From: Neisseria dentiae
GTDB lineage: Bacteria > Pseudomonadota > Gammaproteobacteria > Burkholderiales > Neisseriaceae
Direction: 5' to 3'
DNA: 64,000 nt
Assembly: GCF_024580525.1 (NCBI RefSeq)
Contig: NZ_JANIKQ010000012.1
Span: 29,894-93,893 of the forward strand
The notes under the pieces are model-generated. The model made no database searches. It worked only from the letters and a program-made list of their open reading frames with translations, and was not told the DNA's origin. Positions 23,493 to 31,226 of this stretch are shown piece after piece; the first letter of the stretch is position 1; the number at the start of each line of letters is the position of its first letter. Both the position numbers and the translations under genes were made by a program.

Positions 23493-24131
23493 GTGGAAGC
23501 AAAGACTATCGGAGAAAGAATCCGAAAAATGCGAAAAGAGAGGAATTTGACTCAGCAAGATTTGGCAAGAAGGCTGAAAGATGTATCACATGTTGCCATT
23601 TCCCAATGGGAGTCAAATACAACAAAACCAAATGCAGAGAATCTATATGAGCTGTCAACCTTGTTTGGTTGTGATTTTGGGTGGTTGTTAAAAGGTGGAG
23701 ATGGGGAGGCTACGAATGCCAAGCTAATTCCAAATATTTCTGCTGTACAGATTCCTATCTTGCGTTATGAAGATATACGAGAATTTGATGTAGCTCATCC
23801 TTTTATACAAATAACAGGAGAGTACATCATGACTGATATTCAAAGTTCAGCTTCCACCTTTGCTCTGAAACTGAAAGGTGATTCAATGAAACCTGCATTT
23901 TCAGACGGGGATATGATTATTATCGATCCTTTGGAAAAACCTGAGCCGGGAGAATTTGTACTGGCACAAGTTGATAAAGATATTCTGTTTAGAAAGTACA
24001 GAATTGATAATCTTGATAAATTCAGCCTTCAACCACTTAATTCCGATTATCCAGTGATTTCTTCAAGCGAAGCCAAAATCAAAATTATCGGTACGTTAGT
24101 TGAACATAGAATTTACCGAAGGAAGCGCTAA
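23493..24131 (+). CDS. CI-like repressor with S24 (LexA-type) peptidase domain
   Basis: The 212-aa protein has an N-terminal XRE helix-turn-helix (GERIRKMRKERNLTQQDLA ... VAISQWESNTTKP, residues 7-50) and a C-terminal S24 domain with the catalytic serine in LKGDSMKPAFSDGDMIIIDP near residue 130 and the lysine in ILFRKYRI near 168. Such repressors are inactivated by RecA-stimulated self-cleavage, so the element is likely SOS-induced, as in SXT-type ICEs. The start is GTG; no ATG with a ribosome site is available. A perfect uptake-sequence palindrome ends the gene. Confidence 0.88.
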   Translation: MEAKTIGERIRKMRKERNLTQQDLARRLKDVSHVAISQWESNTTKPNAENLYELSTLFGCDFGWLLKGGDGEATNAKLIPNISAVQIPILRYEDIREFDVAHPFIQITGEYIMTDIQSSASTFALKLKGDSMKPAFSDGDMIIIDPLEKPEPGEFVLAQVDKDILFRKYRIDNLDKFSLQPLNSDYPVISSSEAKIKIIGTLVEHRIYRRKR

Positions 24132-24137
24132 CAAATG

Positions 24138-24163
24138 AAGGCCGTCTGAATTCAGACGGCCTT
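24138..24163. terminator. Perfect DUS palindrome after cI
   Basis: A 26-base perfect palindrome built from two uptake sequences. Confidence 0.75.
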
Positions 24164-24328
24164 ACTCTATGGGCACTATTGTCGAGGATGTCTCACACCC
24201 AAAATGCGAACCAATTAATCTGCATTTTTGACCTACTTCATCAGTCGGACACGGACGGCTTCTCTATGGGGTTACCCCAATACAAAAATAATTTATACCA
24301 TTAAATATCAAAATGTTAAGTCTTAATT

Positions 24329-24376
24329 TTAATTAAACTTAAAATAATACTTGCGCTTGTATTTAAGTTATCTTAA
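24329..24376 (+). promoter_or_regulatory. Second repressor operator region upstream of the right arm
   Basis: A perfect TTAAG-N4-CTTAA site at 24363-24376 and an imperfect one (TTAAT-N4-CTTAA) at 24329-24342 match the operators between cro and cI. They sit in AT-rich DNA at the head of a long non-coding, hairpin-rich stretch, which suggests that the right arm (tra and int genes) is under the same repressor. Confidence 0.65.
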
Positions 24377-24880
24377 AATTCAAGACATGGGGGATTTGCT
24401 AGCGATTCAATTGCCCTGAAAATACAGAAAAGTTCTTTAACAATCAGAAACCGTAGCAACCGGCCTTCGGAGTTGTATCCGCTCTTTCGACATAAAATGC
24501 AGGCTTCGCTCAGATTGGAAACAACAGGCGTAGAAAAGGTTTCGAGCCTTTGGGTAAATCGCACAAACGGTTGCGGGCGGCATTCGGCACGCCCAAAAAG
24601 AAAAGCCGCGCATCCGGGTAGCGCAAAAAGCGTCCGGTAACAGGCGGCTGTCGAACGTATTGACAATCGGGGCGTATCCCCGATGCAGGAGCGATAATCT
24701 ACGGACAAGCTCCAAACTACATACTGACTTTTTGAGACTGCCTCTTGGCGGGCAGATTCAGGGCTTCAAAGCCCTTTCGTATGCCGGTGATGGCACACTT
24801 TAAATAAGACGGTCTCGCACACCGTCTTTGGTCTGTACCCAGACCCAAACCCGTTTTTAAAGCGGGTTTCAGTATGGGTA
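24373..24880. ncRNA. Hairpin-rich non-coding region (possible regulatory RNA; Icd/Ash-like ORF on minus strand)
   Basis: No convincing plus-strand gene occurs from 24164 to 24983. From 24666 to 24869 six hairpins stand in a row: ATCGGGG/CCCCGAT, CTGCC/GGCAG, AGGGCT/AGCCCT, AGACGGT/ACCGTCT, GGTCT/AGACC and AAACCCG/CGGGTTT. On the minus strand, 24437-24715 encodes a 92-aa frame (MELVRRLSLLHRGYAPIVN..., Cys- and Arg-rich) that resembles Icd/Ash-type ORFs of P4-like islands. In P4, this kind of region makes an immunity RNA. The function here is inferred. Confidence 0.45.
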
Positions 24881-24983
24881 TCGTCATTGTACACCGATTC
24901 AGCGATATAAATAACGAAAGTTACTTTTTGAATGCTTTATCGGATTCTTTGTGTGGTAATCAAGGTGTTTTAAGGAGTAAAAC

Positions 24984-25370
24984 ATGGAAACCAAATATTT
25001 TGTTGGACACGACGGTAATCCGCGCGGATTGTTCGAAAGTATGGTTGAGGCCGAACGCTACATCCTGCTGGAGCAGGGTTGAACGGACGAGGAAATCGCG
25101 GAAAATTGGGCGTTTGTGAAAAACGAAAGCCGTAAATACGGTGGCGCCCCGTTTTCAACAAACGGACGTGAATCTTTGTTTTTCATCACGGAATTGAAAA
25201 TTTCAGACGGCGTTTTGGTAGAAGTGGACGGGATGCCGTTCGATGATTTCATCGAGAGTATCAGTGCAGAGCGTGGTACGGAAGAGTTTGCGGAAACGAA
25301 ACGGCGTATGGTTAGATATTATTTATTACAAGGCCGTCTGAGAAACTCAGAAACTGTGTCAGGGGAATAA
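24984..25370 (+). pseudogene. Small gene interrupted by one in-frame TGA
   Basis: With a good GGAG site and ATG at 24984, the frame reads METKYFVGHDGNPRGLFESM to LLEQG, then TGA (25080-25082), then continues in the same frame as TDEEIAENWAFVKNESRKYG and on to GE at 25370. The codon context suggests an original TGG (Trp), so one base change split a 128-codon gene. Translation could restart internally. The family is unknown; the protein looks cytoplasmic, alpha/beta. Confidence 0.6.
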
Positions 25371-25371
25371 T

Positions 25372-25761
25372 ATGAGTTTTGTTTATCGGTATTTCAAAGA
25401 TGATTATGGTCTTGATACCACAATTGGAATTATAGTGTTTGTCTCTTGCTGTATTGCTTTATTCATAGCCGGCATTACTTTTATGCTGTCTGATAACTAT
25501 GAATATAGTTCGTTGAGACGTAAATTTGCATATACCTTCGTTTGGTTGGTATTGCTTTCATTATTATTTTCTTCTTATTTGAATTCCGGCACCCGAAATA
25601 TAAGCTTATATGGCACGGACAGACAAAAAGCAACGATAAAACGATGCGTTGAAAATCAAGGATATGCACACTCAGTAACGCTTGATGATATCTATTATGT
25701 CATGTATACCTGCCGATCTGACGAAGACAACCAAAGGTTAAGAGACAGCATTTTCAAATAG
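25372..25761 (+). CDS. Membrane protein, unknown
   Basis: A 129-aa protein with two hydrophobic helices (residues about 17-39 and 51-67) and a soluble C-terminus with two cysteines (KRCVENQGYAH and MYTCRSDED). It starts one base after the interrupted gene, with a GGGGAA ribosome site. The base composition is more AT-rich than in the transfer genes. No family is recognised. Confidence 0.55.
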   Translation: MSFVYRYFKDDYGLDTTIGIIVFVSCCIALFIAGITFMLSDNYEYSSLRRKFAYTFVWLVLLSLLFSSYLNSGTRNISLYGTDRQKATIKRCVENQGYAHSVTLDDIYYVMYTCRSDEDNQRLRDSIFK

Positions 25762-25796
25762 GTTTTAAAATTGTTGGTTGTGAAGGAGTGGAAAAA

Positions 25797-26111
25797 ATGA
25801 ATTGTAAAATTGGTAATTCGGTTTTGGCTGTTTGTATTTTCGTTGGACTGTTATCGTTGTCTGTCCAATTGTTTTCTACCTACCAAACCTCGAAAAAATA
25901 TGAAGTAAGACAAGAGATGCTAACAAAAATAGACGTAAAGAAAAATGACATTGCGCTTGGAGTTGCCAAGGTTAATGCACTTCAAACCACGATAAACTGT
26001 CTGCTGTACAAAAATCAGAAGCTGCAAGAACGGAACAGTACAATAGCCGTCGGCACAACAACCCATAGCTCCACCATGCCCGACTGCAAAAAATATATGA
26101 ATACCGTCTAA
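25797..26111 (+). CDS. Small membrane-anchored protein, unknown
   Basis: A 104-aa protein: one N-terminal hydrophobic helix (SVLAVCIFVGLLSLSVQLF, residues 8-26), then a charged helical stretch with coiled-coil character (EVRQEMLTKIDVKKNDIALG) and a short tail with one cysteine. The ATG follows GAAGGAG. It is co-directional with, and 35 bases after, the preceding membrane gene, so the two are probably co-transcribed. Confidence 0.55.
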   Translation: MNCKIGNSVLAVCIFVGLLSLSVQLFSTYQTSKKYEVRQEMLTKIDVKKNDIALGVAKVNALQTTINCLLYKNQKLQERNSTIAVGTTTHSSTMPDCKKYMNTV

Positions 26112-26149
26112 AAATTTCATTCAGCCTGCTTGATGCAGGCATTTTTTAT

Positions 26150-26480
26150 CGAACGGCAGTCCGGGCCGTGTTTTCCGGTCGTTAATACAGGAGATGCTTA
26201 TGATTTAGAGCAAAAACTATCGCGAACGAACCTTAACGGCAGGCTGGGGCTGATTCCCGTTCGGCAGGGATGATGCAGCAAGCGGCTCGGGTGTGGCCTG
26301 CCGTTATGTTTTTTAGCACACCGCAGTTCGCCTTGGCACGGCGTTAACGCACTCAATCAGGCCATTTCGGATTCGACCTGCTCCGGCCGAAAAGGTGGTA
26401 GGAAGACGCTTACAGACCTTGCGACACGGTTCGGGCGGGTGGAATGCCTGCATAACTTCATATAAATATAAGGAAATGGG
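26150..26480. ncRNA. Structured non-coding segment between small genes
   Basis: No start-plus-ribosome-site ORF covers this stretch; the ATG at 26200 is followed at once by ATT-TAG. A long stem TAACGGCAGGC (26234-26244) pairs with GCCTGCCGTTA (26296-26306), and smaller stems such as CCGTGTTTTCCGG-type and GGCCG/CGGCC lie on either side. A conserved RNA or a decayed gene are the two readings; I favour RNA because of the 11-bp perfect stem. Confidence 0.35.
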
Positions 26481-26501
26481 AATAACTAGGAGGTAATTGA
26501 A

Positions 26502-26684
26502 ATGAAAAAAGCAATATTGTCTCGGCTAGAGAAAATAGAATTCACTTGGATCGGCTTGATAGAGCTTGTATTTAAATCCATATATGTTGTACTAGGAATT
26601 GCTTGTGCAGTTTATCTGTTCGTCGAAATGAAACCTGTGATAGATAAGCTCGTGGATTCTCTTTTCTATCTGTTGTTTAATTAA
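26502..26684 (+). CDS. Small membrane protein, 60 aa
   Basis: A strong AGGAGG site precedes the ATG by 9 bases. The product has a basic N-terminus and one or two hydrophobic helices (WIGLIELVFKSIYVVLGIAC and KLVDSLFYLLF). It is followed by an inverted uptake sequence. The function is unknown. Confidence 0.55.
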   Translation: MKKAILSRLEKIEFTWIGLIELVFKSIYVVLGIACAVYLFVEMKPVIDKLVDSLFYLLFN

Positions 26685-26699
26685 ATTCCGCTATCCGCC

Positions 26700-26737
26700 A
26701 AGGCCGTCTGAAAAACAAGATTTTCAGACGGCCTTTT
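26700..26737 (+). terminator. Inverted DUS terminator
   Basis: AAGGCCGTCTGAAAA and TTTTCAGACGGCCTT with a short loop and T tail. Confidence 0.8.
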
Positions 26738-26766
26738 TATCCACCAACTTTAAAAGGAGAGCCATC

Positions 26767-26949
26767 ATGCTCAATACCCACGCCCGCAAACCCGTGCCGG
26801 TATCTGTTATCGGCACCTACGATTCGCTCGAAGCAGCATCACGGCAGGTTGACCTGTTTATGCTCAAACAAGACCCTGATGCCTGTGCCAATATCGTGCC
26901 GTCTGAAAACGGCAAAGGCTTTACCGTTCAGGCGGTCAAATGGCAATAA
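26767..26949 (+). CDS. Small hypothetical protein, 60 aa
   Basis: An ATG after AAAGGAGAGCC. The product is soluble and looks like a small alpha/beta domain (PVSVIGTYDSLEAASRQVDL ... VQAVKWQ). It overlaps the start of the structured leader of the TrbM-like gene. No family is recognised. Confidence 0.55.
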   Translation: MLNTHARKPVPVSVIGTYDSLEAASRQVDLFMLKQDPDACANIVPSENGKGFTVQAVKWQ

Positions 26950-27086
26950 AAAACCGCTTCCTTGCGAAAGCGGCCTTGGGGGAGACGGGTAATCTCATAG
27001 AGGTGTGCAGATTATCCCCGTTTCCCGCGATGATTGCAATATCTTCCACCATGCGCCCTTCGGGGCGTATTTGCATAAGGAAATAC
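26947..27086 (+). promoter_or_regulatory. Structured leader upstream of the TrbM-like gene
   Basis: Three hairpins are visible: CCGCTT/AAGCGG at about 26951-26970; a long stem GGGAGACGGG plus TAATCT (26979-26994) with AGATTA plus CCCGTTTCCC (27008-27027), allowing one G-U pair; and ATGCGCCC-TTCG-GGGCGTAT (27050-27069) with a stable UUCG loop, directly before the gene. A cis-acting control element is inferred. Confidence 0.5.
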
Positions 27087-27089
27087 AGT

Positions 27090-27623
27090 ATGAAGCGTTT
27101 TTTAGCAGTTTCCGCCGTATCGGCGGCTTTTTTAATGTCCGCCGCCGCTCACGCTGATGATGTACTCACCGGCGATGCCAAGCTGGCCTGCGAGGCGACG
27201 TTGTGCCTCAGCAGCGGCGACCGGCCGTCTGAATGTAATGAATCGATTAAGCGTTACTTTTCGATTAAGCACAAACGCCCGCACAAAACCTTGCAGGCAC
27301 GCAAAGATTTTCTGAACCTCTGCCCGTCGAGCAAAGAGGAAGGGATGCCGAAGCTGGTGGATGCGCTGGTTAACGGTGCCGGCCGCTGCGATGCGGCCGA
27401 ATTGAACCGTGTGATGACCCGCACCTATATCAAAAAAGTCCGTAAACACCGCTCGAACAAAGCAGGCGGCAGCTACACCGTCGAAGTGCCGGTGCGCTAT
27501 GTCCGCAATGCAAAACCCGGCTACTGCCAAGCCTATTTCGATCATGAATGGACGACTGCCGGCGATAAGGTGCAGTTTGTCGGCGTGGAGAAAGAAGGCG
27601 GCCGCTGGGTTGATGTGAAATAG
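27090..27623 (+). CDS. trbM: TrbM/KikA-like exported protein
   Basis: The 177-aa protein has a clear signal peptide (MKRFLAVSAVSAAFLMSAAAHA) and a mature domain with conserved cysteines: ACEATLCLSSGDRPSECN, FLNLCPSS, GRCD and GYCQAYF. This matches the TrbM/KikA/MpfK family, periplasmic proteins of conjugation systems. The start ATG follows AAGGAAA. The position near TraL and TraM homologs supports a transfer role. Confidence 0.8.
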   Translation: MKRFLAVSAVSAAFLMSAAAHADDVLTGDAKLACEATLCLSSGDRPSECNESIKRYFSIKHKRPHKTLQARKDFLNLCPSSKEEGMPKLVDALVNGAGRCDAAELNRVMTRTYIKKVRKHRSNKAGGSYTVEVPVRYVRNAKPGYCQAYFDHEWTTAGDKVQFVGVEKEGGRWVDVK

Positions 27624-27790
27624 TTTCACTCCTGCTCCGGTCATTCCTCCACCATTCCCAACCGGAGCTGTTTTACGGCGGAGCATCTGCTCCGCCGCTT
27701 TTTACAGACCAAAGGCCGTCTGAAAATGCGGATTTTGGTGTGTGATGAGCTTATGGCCAACGGCCGTTTTTTTTGAAAAAGGAAATAAAA

Positions 27791-28564
27791 ATGAAAGAAG
27801 CGCACTTAGTAGTCCAGGGTAAAGGTGGTGTAGGCAAATCGTTTAGCGCAATGATTGTTGCCAACTATATGAAAGAAGCCGCCGCCGAGGCGGTGCCCGT
27901 GCATTGCTATGACACCGACCCGGTAAACCGGACTTTCAGCCGGCATAAAATTTTGAATGCGGATGTGATCAATATTATGACCGAACACAATACCATTGAT
28001 TCTGCCCGTTTTGACCGGTTGATTGAGGAATTGGTAGAAAAAGACGGCATCGGTATTGTCGATAACGGTGCCGCTACATTTGTGCCGCTTATGGCATATA
28101 TGACAGAAAACCGTGTGCCGGAACTTCTGCAAGAATCCGGCGTAAGGTTGATTCTTCATGTGCTGATGAACGGGGGACAGGCTTTTTTTGACTGTGCCGA
28201 CGGATTAGAGAAAGTATTGGCCAGTATGCCGGCAGAAGTAGTGGTTTGGCTGAACGACCACAACGGGAAGGTGGAATACAAAGGAAAACAGTTTACTGAT
28301 TTTCAGGTGTACAAAAACCACCGAGACCGCATCATCGGTATCATTCATATTGAAAACCGCAATCCCGACACCTACGGCAAAGACCTTGAAAATATGACTT
28401 CTTTGAGCCTGACGTTAAGTGAGGCGATTGAATCAGACGCATTTACCCTAATGCCCCGACAACGGTTAAAAAATATTAAGCGCGACTTGTTCTCCCAGCT
28501 GGAGAAACTGCCTATTTGGGTAAACACACCGTCTGAAAAGAGCAAGGGCAAAGTCGATGAATAA
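27791..28564 (+). CDS. traL: TraL-like P-loop ATPase of the conjugation region
   Basis: The 257-aa protein has a ParA/MinD-type deviant Walker A at its start (VVQGKGGVGKSFSA, residues 7-20) and later blocks CYDTDPVNRTFSRH, GIGIVDNGAATFVPLM and VVWLNDHNG. This matches TraL of IncP-type and StdB-like families, cytoplasmic ATPases linked to relaxosome or transfer regulation. The ATG after GGAAATAAA is chosen. It overlaps the TraM-like gene by 8 bases. Confidence 0.85.
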   Translation: MKEAHLVVQGKGGVGKSFSAMIVANYMKEAAAEAVPVHCYDTDPVNRTFSRHKILNADVINIMTEHNTIDSARFDRLIEELVEKDGIGIVDNGAATFVPLMAYMTENRVPELLQESGVRLILHVLMNGGQAFFDCADGLEKVLASMPAEVVVWLNDHNGKVEYKGKQFTDFQVYKNHRDRIIGIIHIENRNPDTYGKDLENMTSLSLTLSEAIESDAFTLMPRQRLKNIKRDLFSQLEKLPIWVNTPSEKSKGKVDE

Positions 28565-28982
28565 TGATGCAGACAATATCATCGCGGAAGTATTCCGCCT
28601 GACGGGAACCCGTATCACACGGGACGATCCCGTTTTGGCGGTGCTCGTGATACAGCGGCAGTCTTTGGACGAGTTTGCCGGGCACTTAGCTATATCGCAC
28701 GAAGCGTTTCTGACACAGCTTGCCGCCCACGAGCAAAACATAACCGAAGCGGCTGCCAAACTGGAAACCTACCGCGAACAGTTACTGACCGAACTGTCGC
28801 AACACGCAAGCAATGAAATCGAAGCGGCGGAACCGAAGATTTATGCGGCGGTGTCCGCCCGCGTCATGAAAGATGTGGAAGCCTCTAACGAGCGGCTGGT
28901 AGGCCGTCTGAAAAAGCTGCTGGCAATTGCATTCGCCGTGGCTTTGGTGTTGATGATGCTGTTCGTTTTATTAGTAACTTGA
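28557..28982 (+). CDS. traM: TraM-like conjugal transfer protein
   Basis: The 141-aa protein has a helical N-terminal domain (NIIAEVFRLTGTRITRDDPV), a long coiled-coil middle (LAAHEQNITEAAAKLETYRE ... SARVMKDVEASNERLV) and a single C-terminal membrane helix (LLAIAFAVALVLMMLFVLLV). This layout and its coupling to TraL fit IncP TraM. It is probably an inner-membrane accessory protein of transfer. Confidence 0.8.
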   Translation: MNNDADNIIAEVFRLTGTRITRDDPVLAVLVIQRQSLDEFAGHLAISHEAFLTQLAAHEQNITEAAAKLETYREQLLTELSQHASNEIEAAEPKIYAAVSARVMKDVEASNERLVGRLKKLLAIAFAVALVLMMLFVLLVT

Positions 28983-28992
28983 GGGGTTCCTT

Positions 28993-29145
28993 ATGGAATT
29001 ATTTCTCAGACGGTTGTGGTTGGTTTTATCCTCAATTCTGGTCAGTTATTTTGTTGTAGAAAGCCTTTCTAATAATGACGAGGTAATGCTGACTTTGGCA
29101 CTTGTCTTTGGTAGCTGCATTACTTTGTCAGCGCTTTTGGAGTGA
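28993..29145 (+). CDS. Very small membrane protein, 50 aa
   Basis: An ATG 10 bases after the TraM stop, with GAGGGG as ribosome site, gives MELFLRRLWLVLSSILVSYF and so on to LSALLE. Two hydrophobic helices are predicted by eye (residues 8-23 and 31-49). It is likely co-translated with traL-traM. The function is unknown. Confidence 0.5.
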   Translation: MELFLRRLWLVLSSILVSYFVVESLSNNDEVMLTLALVFGSCITLSALLE

Positions 29146-29171
29146 TTGGCTTAAATTATAGGAGGATAGTC

Positions 29172-29633
29172 ATGGAAGAATTAAGAAAAAAATTTTATTT
29201 TTTTTGCAAAGGTATTTTATATTTGATTAAAGGCTTGCCATCTTTAATAAAAATTTTTCTCATTGGTACTCAATATTTTATATTCATGTCGATTAAACTG
29301 ACTTTGTCTTTTTGTTTTCCTTTGTTTTTTCTAAAACAGGAAAAATCGGAAGAAGCGGAAAATGATAAAGTAACGAACCATGACTATAAATATGTGGGTA
29401 ATGATGAATTTGATATCCCTCTTTTTATTTTTGGTTTTCTTCTATTTTCTTTTCAATCTGGGGCATTAATTTCCAGCTTTGCATTTGTGTTATGTGGCAA
29501 AAATATTTCAAATGATGATTCGATCTTCATGATTTTATCACTTTCGATTACTGTCCATTATTTATTGTTTTTAATTCATTGGTTTGTCAAATCAATGATA
29601 ACAATAGGAAAAAAACAAGGAGGATTATGCTGA
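29172..29633 (+). CDS. AT-rich multi-pass membrane protein
   Basis: An excellent AGGAGG site precedes the ATG. The 153-aa product has four hydrophobic segments (about residues 20-35, 38-60, 82-105 and 115-140) and a charged central loop. The codon use is strongly AT-rich compared with its neighbours, a sign of separate origin. Its end overlaps the next gene by 7 bases. Confidence 0.6.
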   Translation: MEELRKKFYFFCKGILYLIKGLPSLIKIFLIGTQYFIFMSIKLTLSFCFPLFFLKQEKSEEAENDKVTNHDYKYVGNDEFDIPLFIFGFLLFSFQSGALISSFAFVLCGKNISNDDSIFMILSLSITVHYLLFLIHWFVKSMITIGKKQGGLC

Positions 29634-29893
29634 TTGAAGCTGCCCCCGTTGTCCGCACGGCTAAAATAGCTCCGGGATATACCCCGCCGGAAACCGGCTA
29701 CCCCCATTACCGGCTGATTCCGGTGCAGACAGAAGCAGGCAAATACCATTGCCTGCTTTTTTACGTTTCCGCCAAAGACTATTTGATACTGGAGCCGAAA
29801 ATCAAACGGCACCTGGCTGTCAAAAAGTTGGCGGAGTTTCTGAAAACCGCCACCTTTCCTGTGTACGAAGTAACTTATGGAGAGCCGCGATGA
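29627..29893 (+). CDS. Small hypothetical protein before xis
   Basis: The 88-aa product (ATG after AAGGAGG) is basic, soluble and alpha/beta in pattern: HYRLIPVQTEAGKYHCLLFY, then KRHLAVKKLAEFLKTATFPV. It overlaps the upstream membrane-protein gene and, by ATGA, the xis gene, so it belongs to the xis-int operon. Members of this kind sit next to integrases in Neisseria islands; the role is unknown. Confidence 0.6.
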   Translation: MLIEAAPVVRTAKIAPGYTPPETGYPHYRLIPVQTEAGKYHCLLFYVSAKDYLILEPKIKRHLAVKKLAEFLKTATFPVYEVTYGEPR

Positions 29894-30219
29894 GCACATA
29901 CGATGTTGAAGAGGCTGCCGAGTATTGCAAATGCCATCCCGAAACGATACGGGAGCATATCCGCGAAGGCCGTCTGAACGCCTCAAAACCGGGGCGAAAA
30001 TATTGCATAACGCAGTCTGCCCTTGACGCATTCTTGTCCGAACAAGAAAATGCACAGTTGCAGACTTCGCTCAAAAGCAGGAGTGAAGAAAAATGCCGAT
30101 TTACAAACGAAACAATGGCATATGGTACGTTGACATCACAACGGCAGGTGGCCGCAGAATTAGACAATCTGCTGGCACCAAAATCAGGGAAGAAGCCCAA
30201 AAGCTGCATGACAAACTAG
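29890..30219 (+). CDS. xis: Excisionase-like HTH protein
   Basis: The 109-aa protein opens with a winged-helix excisionase/MerR-like domain: YDVEEAAEYCKCHPETIREH then IREGRLNASKPGRKYCITQ and ALDAFL. It precedes the integrase and overlaps it by 127 bases in another frame, a compact xis-int arrangement. It would direct excision by bending att DNA. The C-terminal part beyond residue 60 is only a by-product of the overlap and looks unordered. Confidence 0.8.
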   Translation: MSTYDVEEAAEYCKCHPETIREHIREGRLNASKPGRKYCITQSALDAFLSEQENAQLQTSLKSRSEEKCRFTNETMAYGTLTSQRQVAAELDNLLAPKSGKKPKSCMTN

Positions 30220-31226
30220 CTTACGAGCTATGGCAGCAGCAACACTTGGAGCGGAAGCCCGACCGGCTGTGGGAGGAAGCAGCCGTCCGATGGATTAAAG
30301 AGCAAGGAGGCAAAAAGAAAAGTATCAAAGACGACATCAGCCGGTTGCGCGGCCTTCCTCATTTCAGAGGAGTTTTGCTGAATGATATGAGCCGCGACTT
30401 CATCATGGATACCGTTGGCGGCTTTAATTGCTCCGACAGTACCAAGAACCGTTATCTCGCGCTTATCCGTGCCATTTTGAACAAAGCCGTGCATGAGTGG
30501 CAATGGTTGGACAGCGTGCCGAAAATCACGTTATACCGCGAAGCCAAACGGCGTATCCGCTGGCTGACGCAGAACGAAGCACAGAAACTCATTGCCGCTT
30601 TACCCGAATACCTGGCCGATATGGCGGTTTTCAGTTTGGCGACGGGGTTGCGGCAGCGGAACGTTTTGGAATTGAAGTGGGCGCAAATAAACCTGAGTCG
30701 GAAAACGGCGTGGATTTATGCCGACGAAGCCAAAGCCGGGCGTGCGATCGGCATCGCGCTGAATCAGACGGCGGTAGGTGTGTTGGAAAAACAGATGGGC
30801 AAACACCCGTCTTTTGTTTTTACCTATCCGAACGGCCGCCCCGTAAAAAGCATCAATTCGCGCATTTGGAAAAATGCTTTGGAAAAAGCCGGTATATCCG
30901 ATTTCCGCTGGCACGACCTGCGCCATACATGGGCAAGCTGGCTGGTTCAGGCCGGCGTGCCGTTGGCGGCGTTGCAGGAAATGGGCGGATGGGAAAGCAT
31001 CAGCATGGTGCAGCGGTATGCCCACCTTGCTCCCGAGCATTTGCACGGACACGCTGCTTTGTTGGACGGTGCCGGTCTTGGTTTCGGCACAAATTTGGCA
31101 CACCCCAAGATAGGCGGTGGCAAAGAAAAAAGCCTAAACGGTTGTTTAGGCTTGGAAAATATGGCTCCCCGACCTGGGCTCGAACCAGGGACCTGCGGAT
31201 TAACAGTCCGTCGCTCTACCGACTGA
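30093..31226 (+). CDS. int: Tyrosine-recombinase integrase at tRNA-Asn
   Basis: The 377-aa product has an N-terminal arm-binding region (MPIYKRNNGIWYVDIT), a core-binding domain (about 60-140) and the catalytic domain: Arg in ATGLRQRNVLELKW near 187, His-x-x-Arg in WHDLRHTWASW near 274, and the nucleophile Tyr in MVQRYAHLAPEH near 309. The last 35 codons read through the tRNA terminator and into the antisense of tRNA-Asn (PRPGLEPGT), with the stop codon at 31224-31226. Integration is thus at the 3' end of that tRNA gene. It is coupled to xis. Confidence 0.92.
   Translation: MPIYKRNNGIWYVDITTAGGRRIRQSAGTKIREEAQKLHDKLAYELWQQQHLERKPDRLWEEAAVRWIKEQGGKKKSIKDDISRLRGLPHFRGVLLNDMSRDFIMDTVGGFNCSDSTKNRYLALIRAILNKAVHEWQWLDSVPKITLYREAKRRIRWLTQNEAQKLIAALPEYLADMAVFSLATGLRQRNVLELKWAQINLSRKTAWIYADEAKAGRAIGIALNQTAVGVLEKQMGKHPSFVFTYPNGRPVKSINSRIWKNALEKAGISDFRWHDLRHTWASWLVQAGVPLAALQEMGGWESISMVQRYAHLAPEHLHGHAALLDGAGLGFGTNLAHPKIGGGKEKSLNGCLGLENMAPRPGLEPGTCGLTVRRSTD
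31127..31150 (-). terminator. Terminator of tRNA-Asn
   Basis: AAGCCTAAAC and GTTTAGGCTT arms; on the minus strand the hairpin is followed by a T run. It lies inside the 3' end of the integrase frame. Confidence 0.8.

Noticed and set aside
25080..25082. TGA as a selenocysteine codon
   Set aside because: No SECIS-like hairpin is evident directly behind it, and the family is not a known selenoprotein; a lost Trp codon is simpler.
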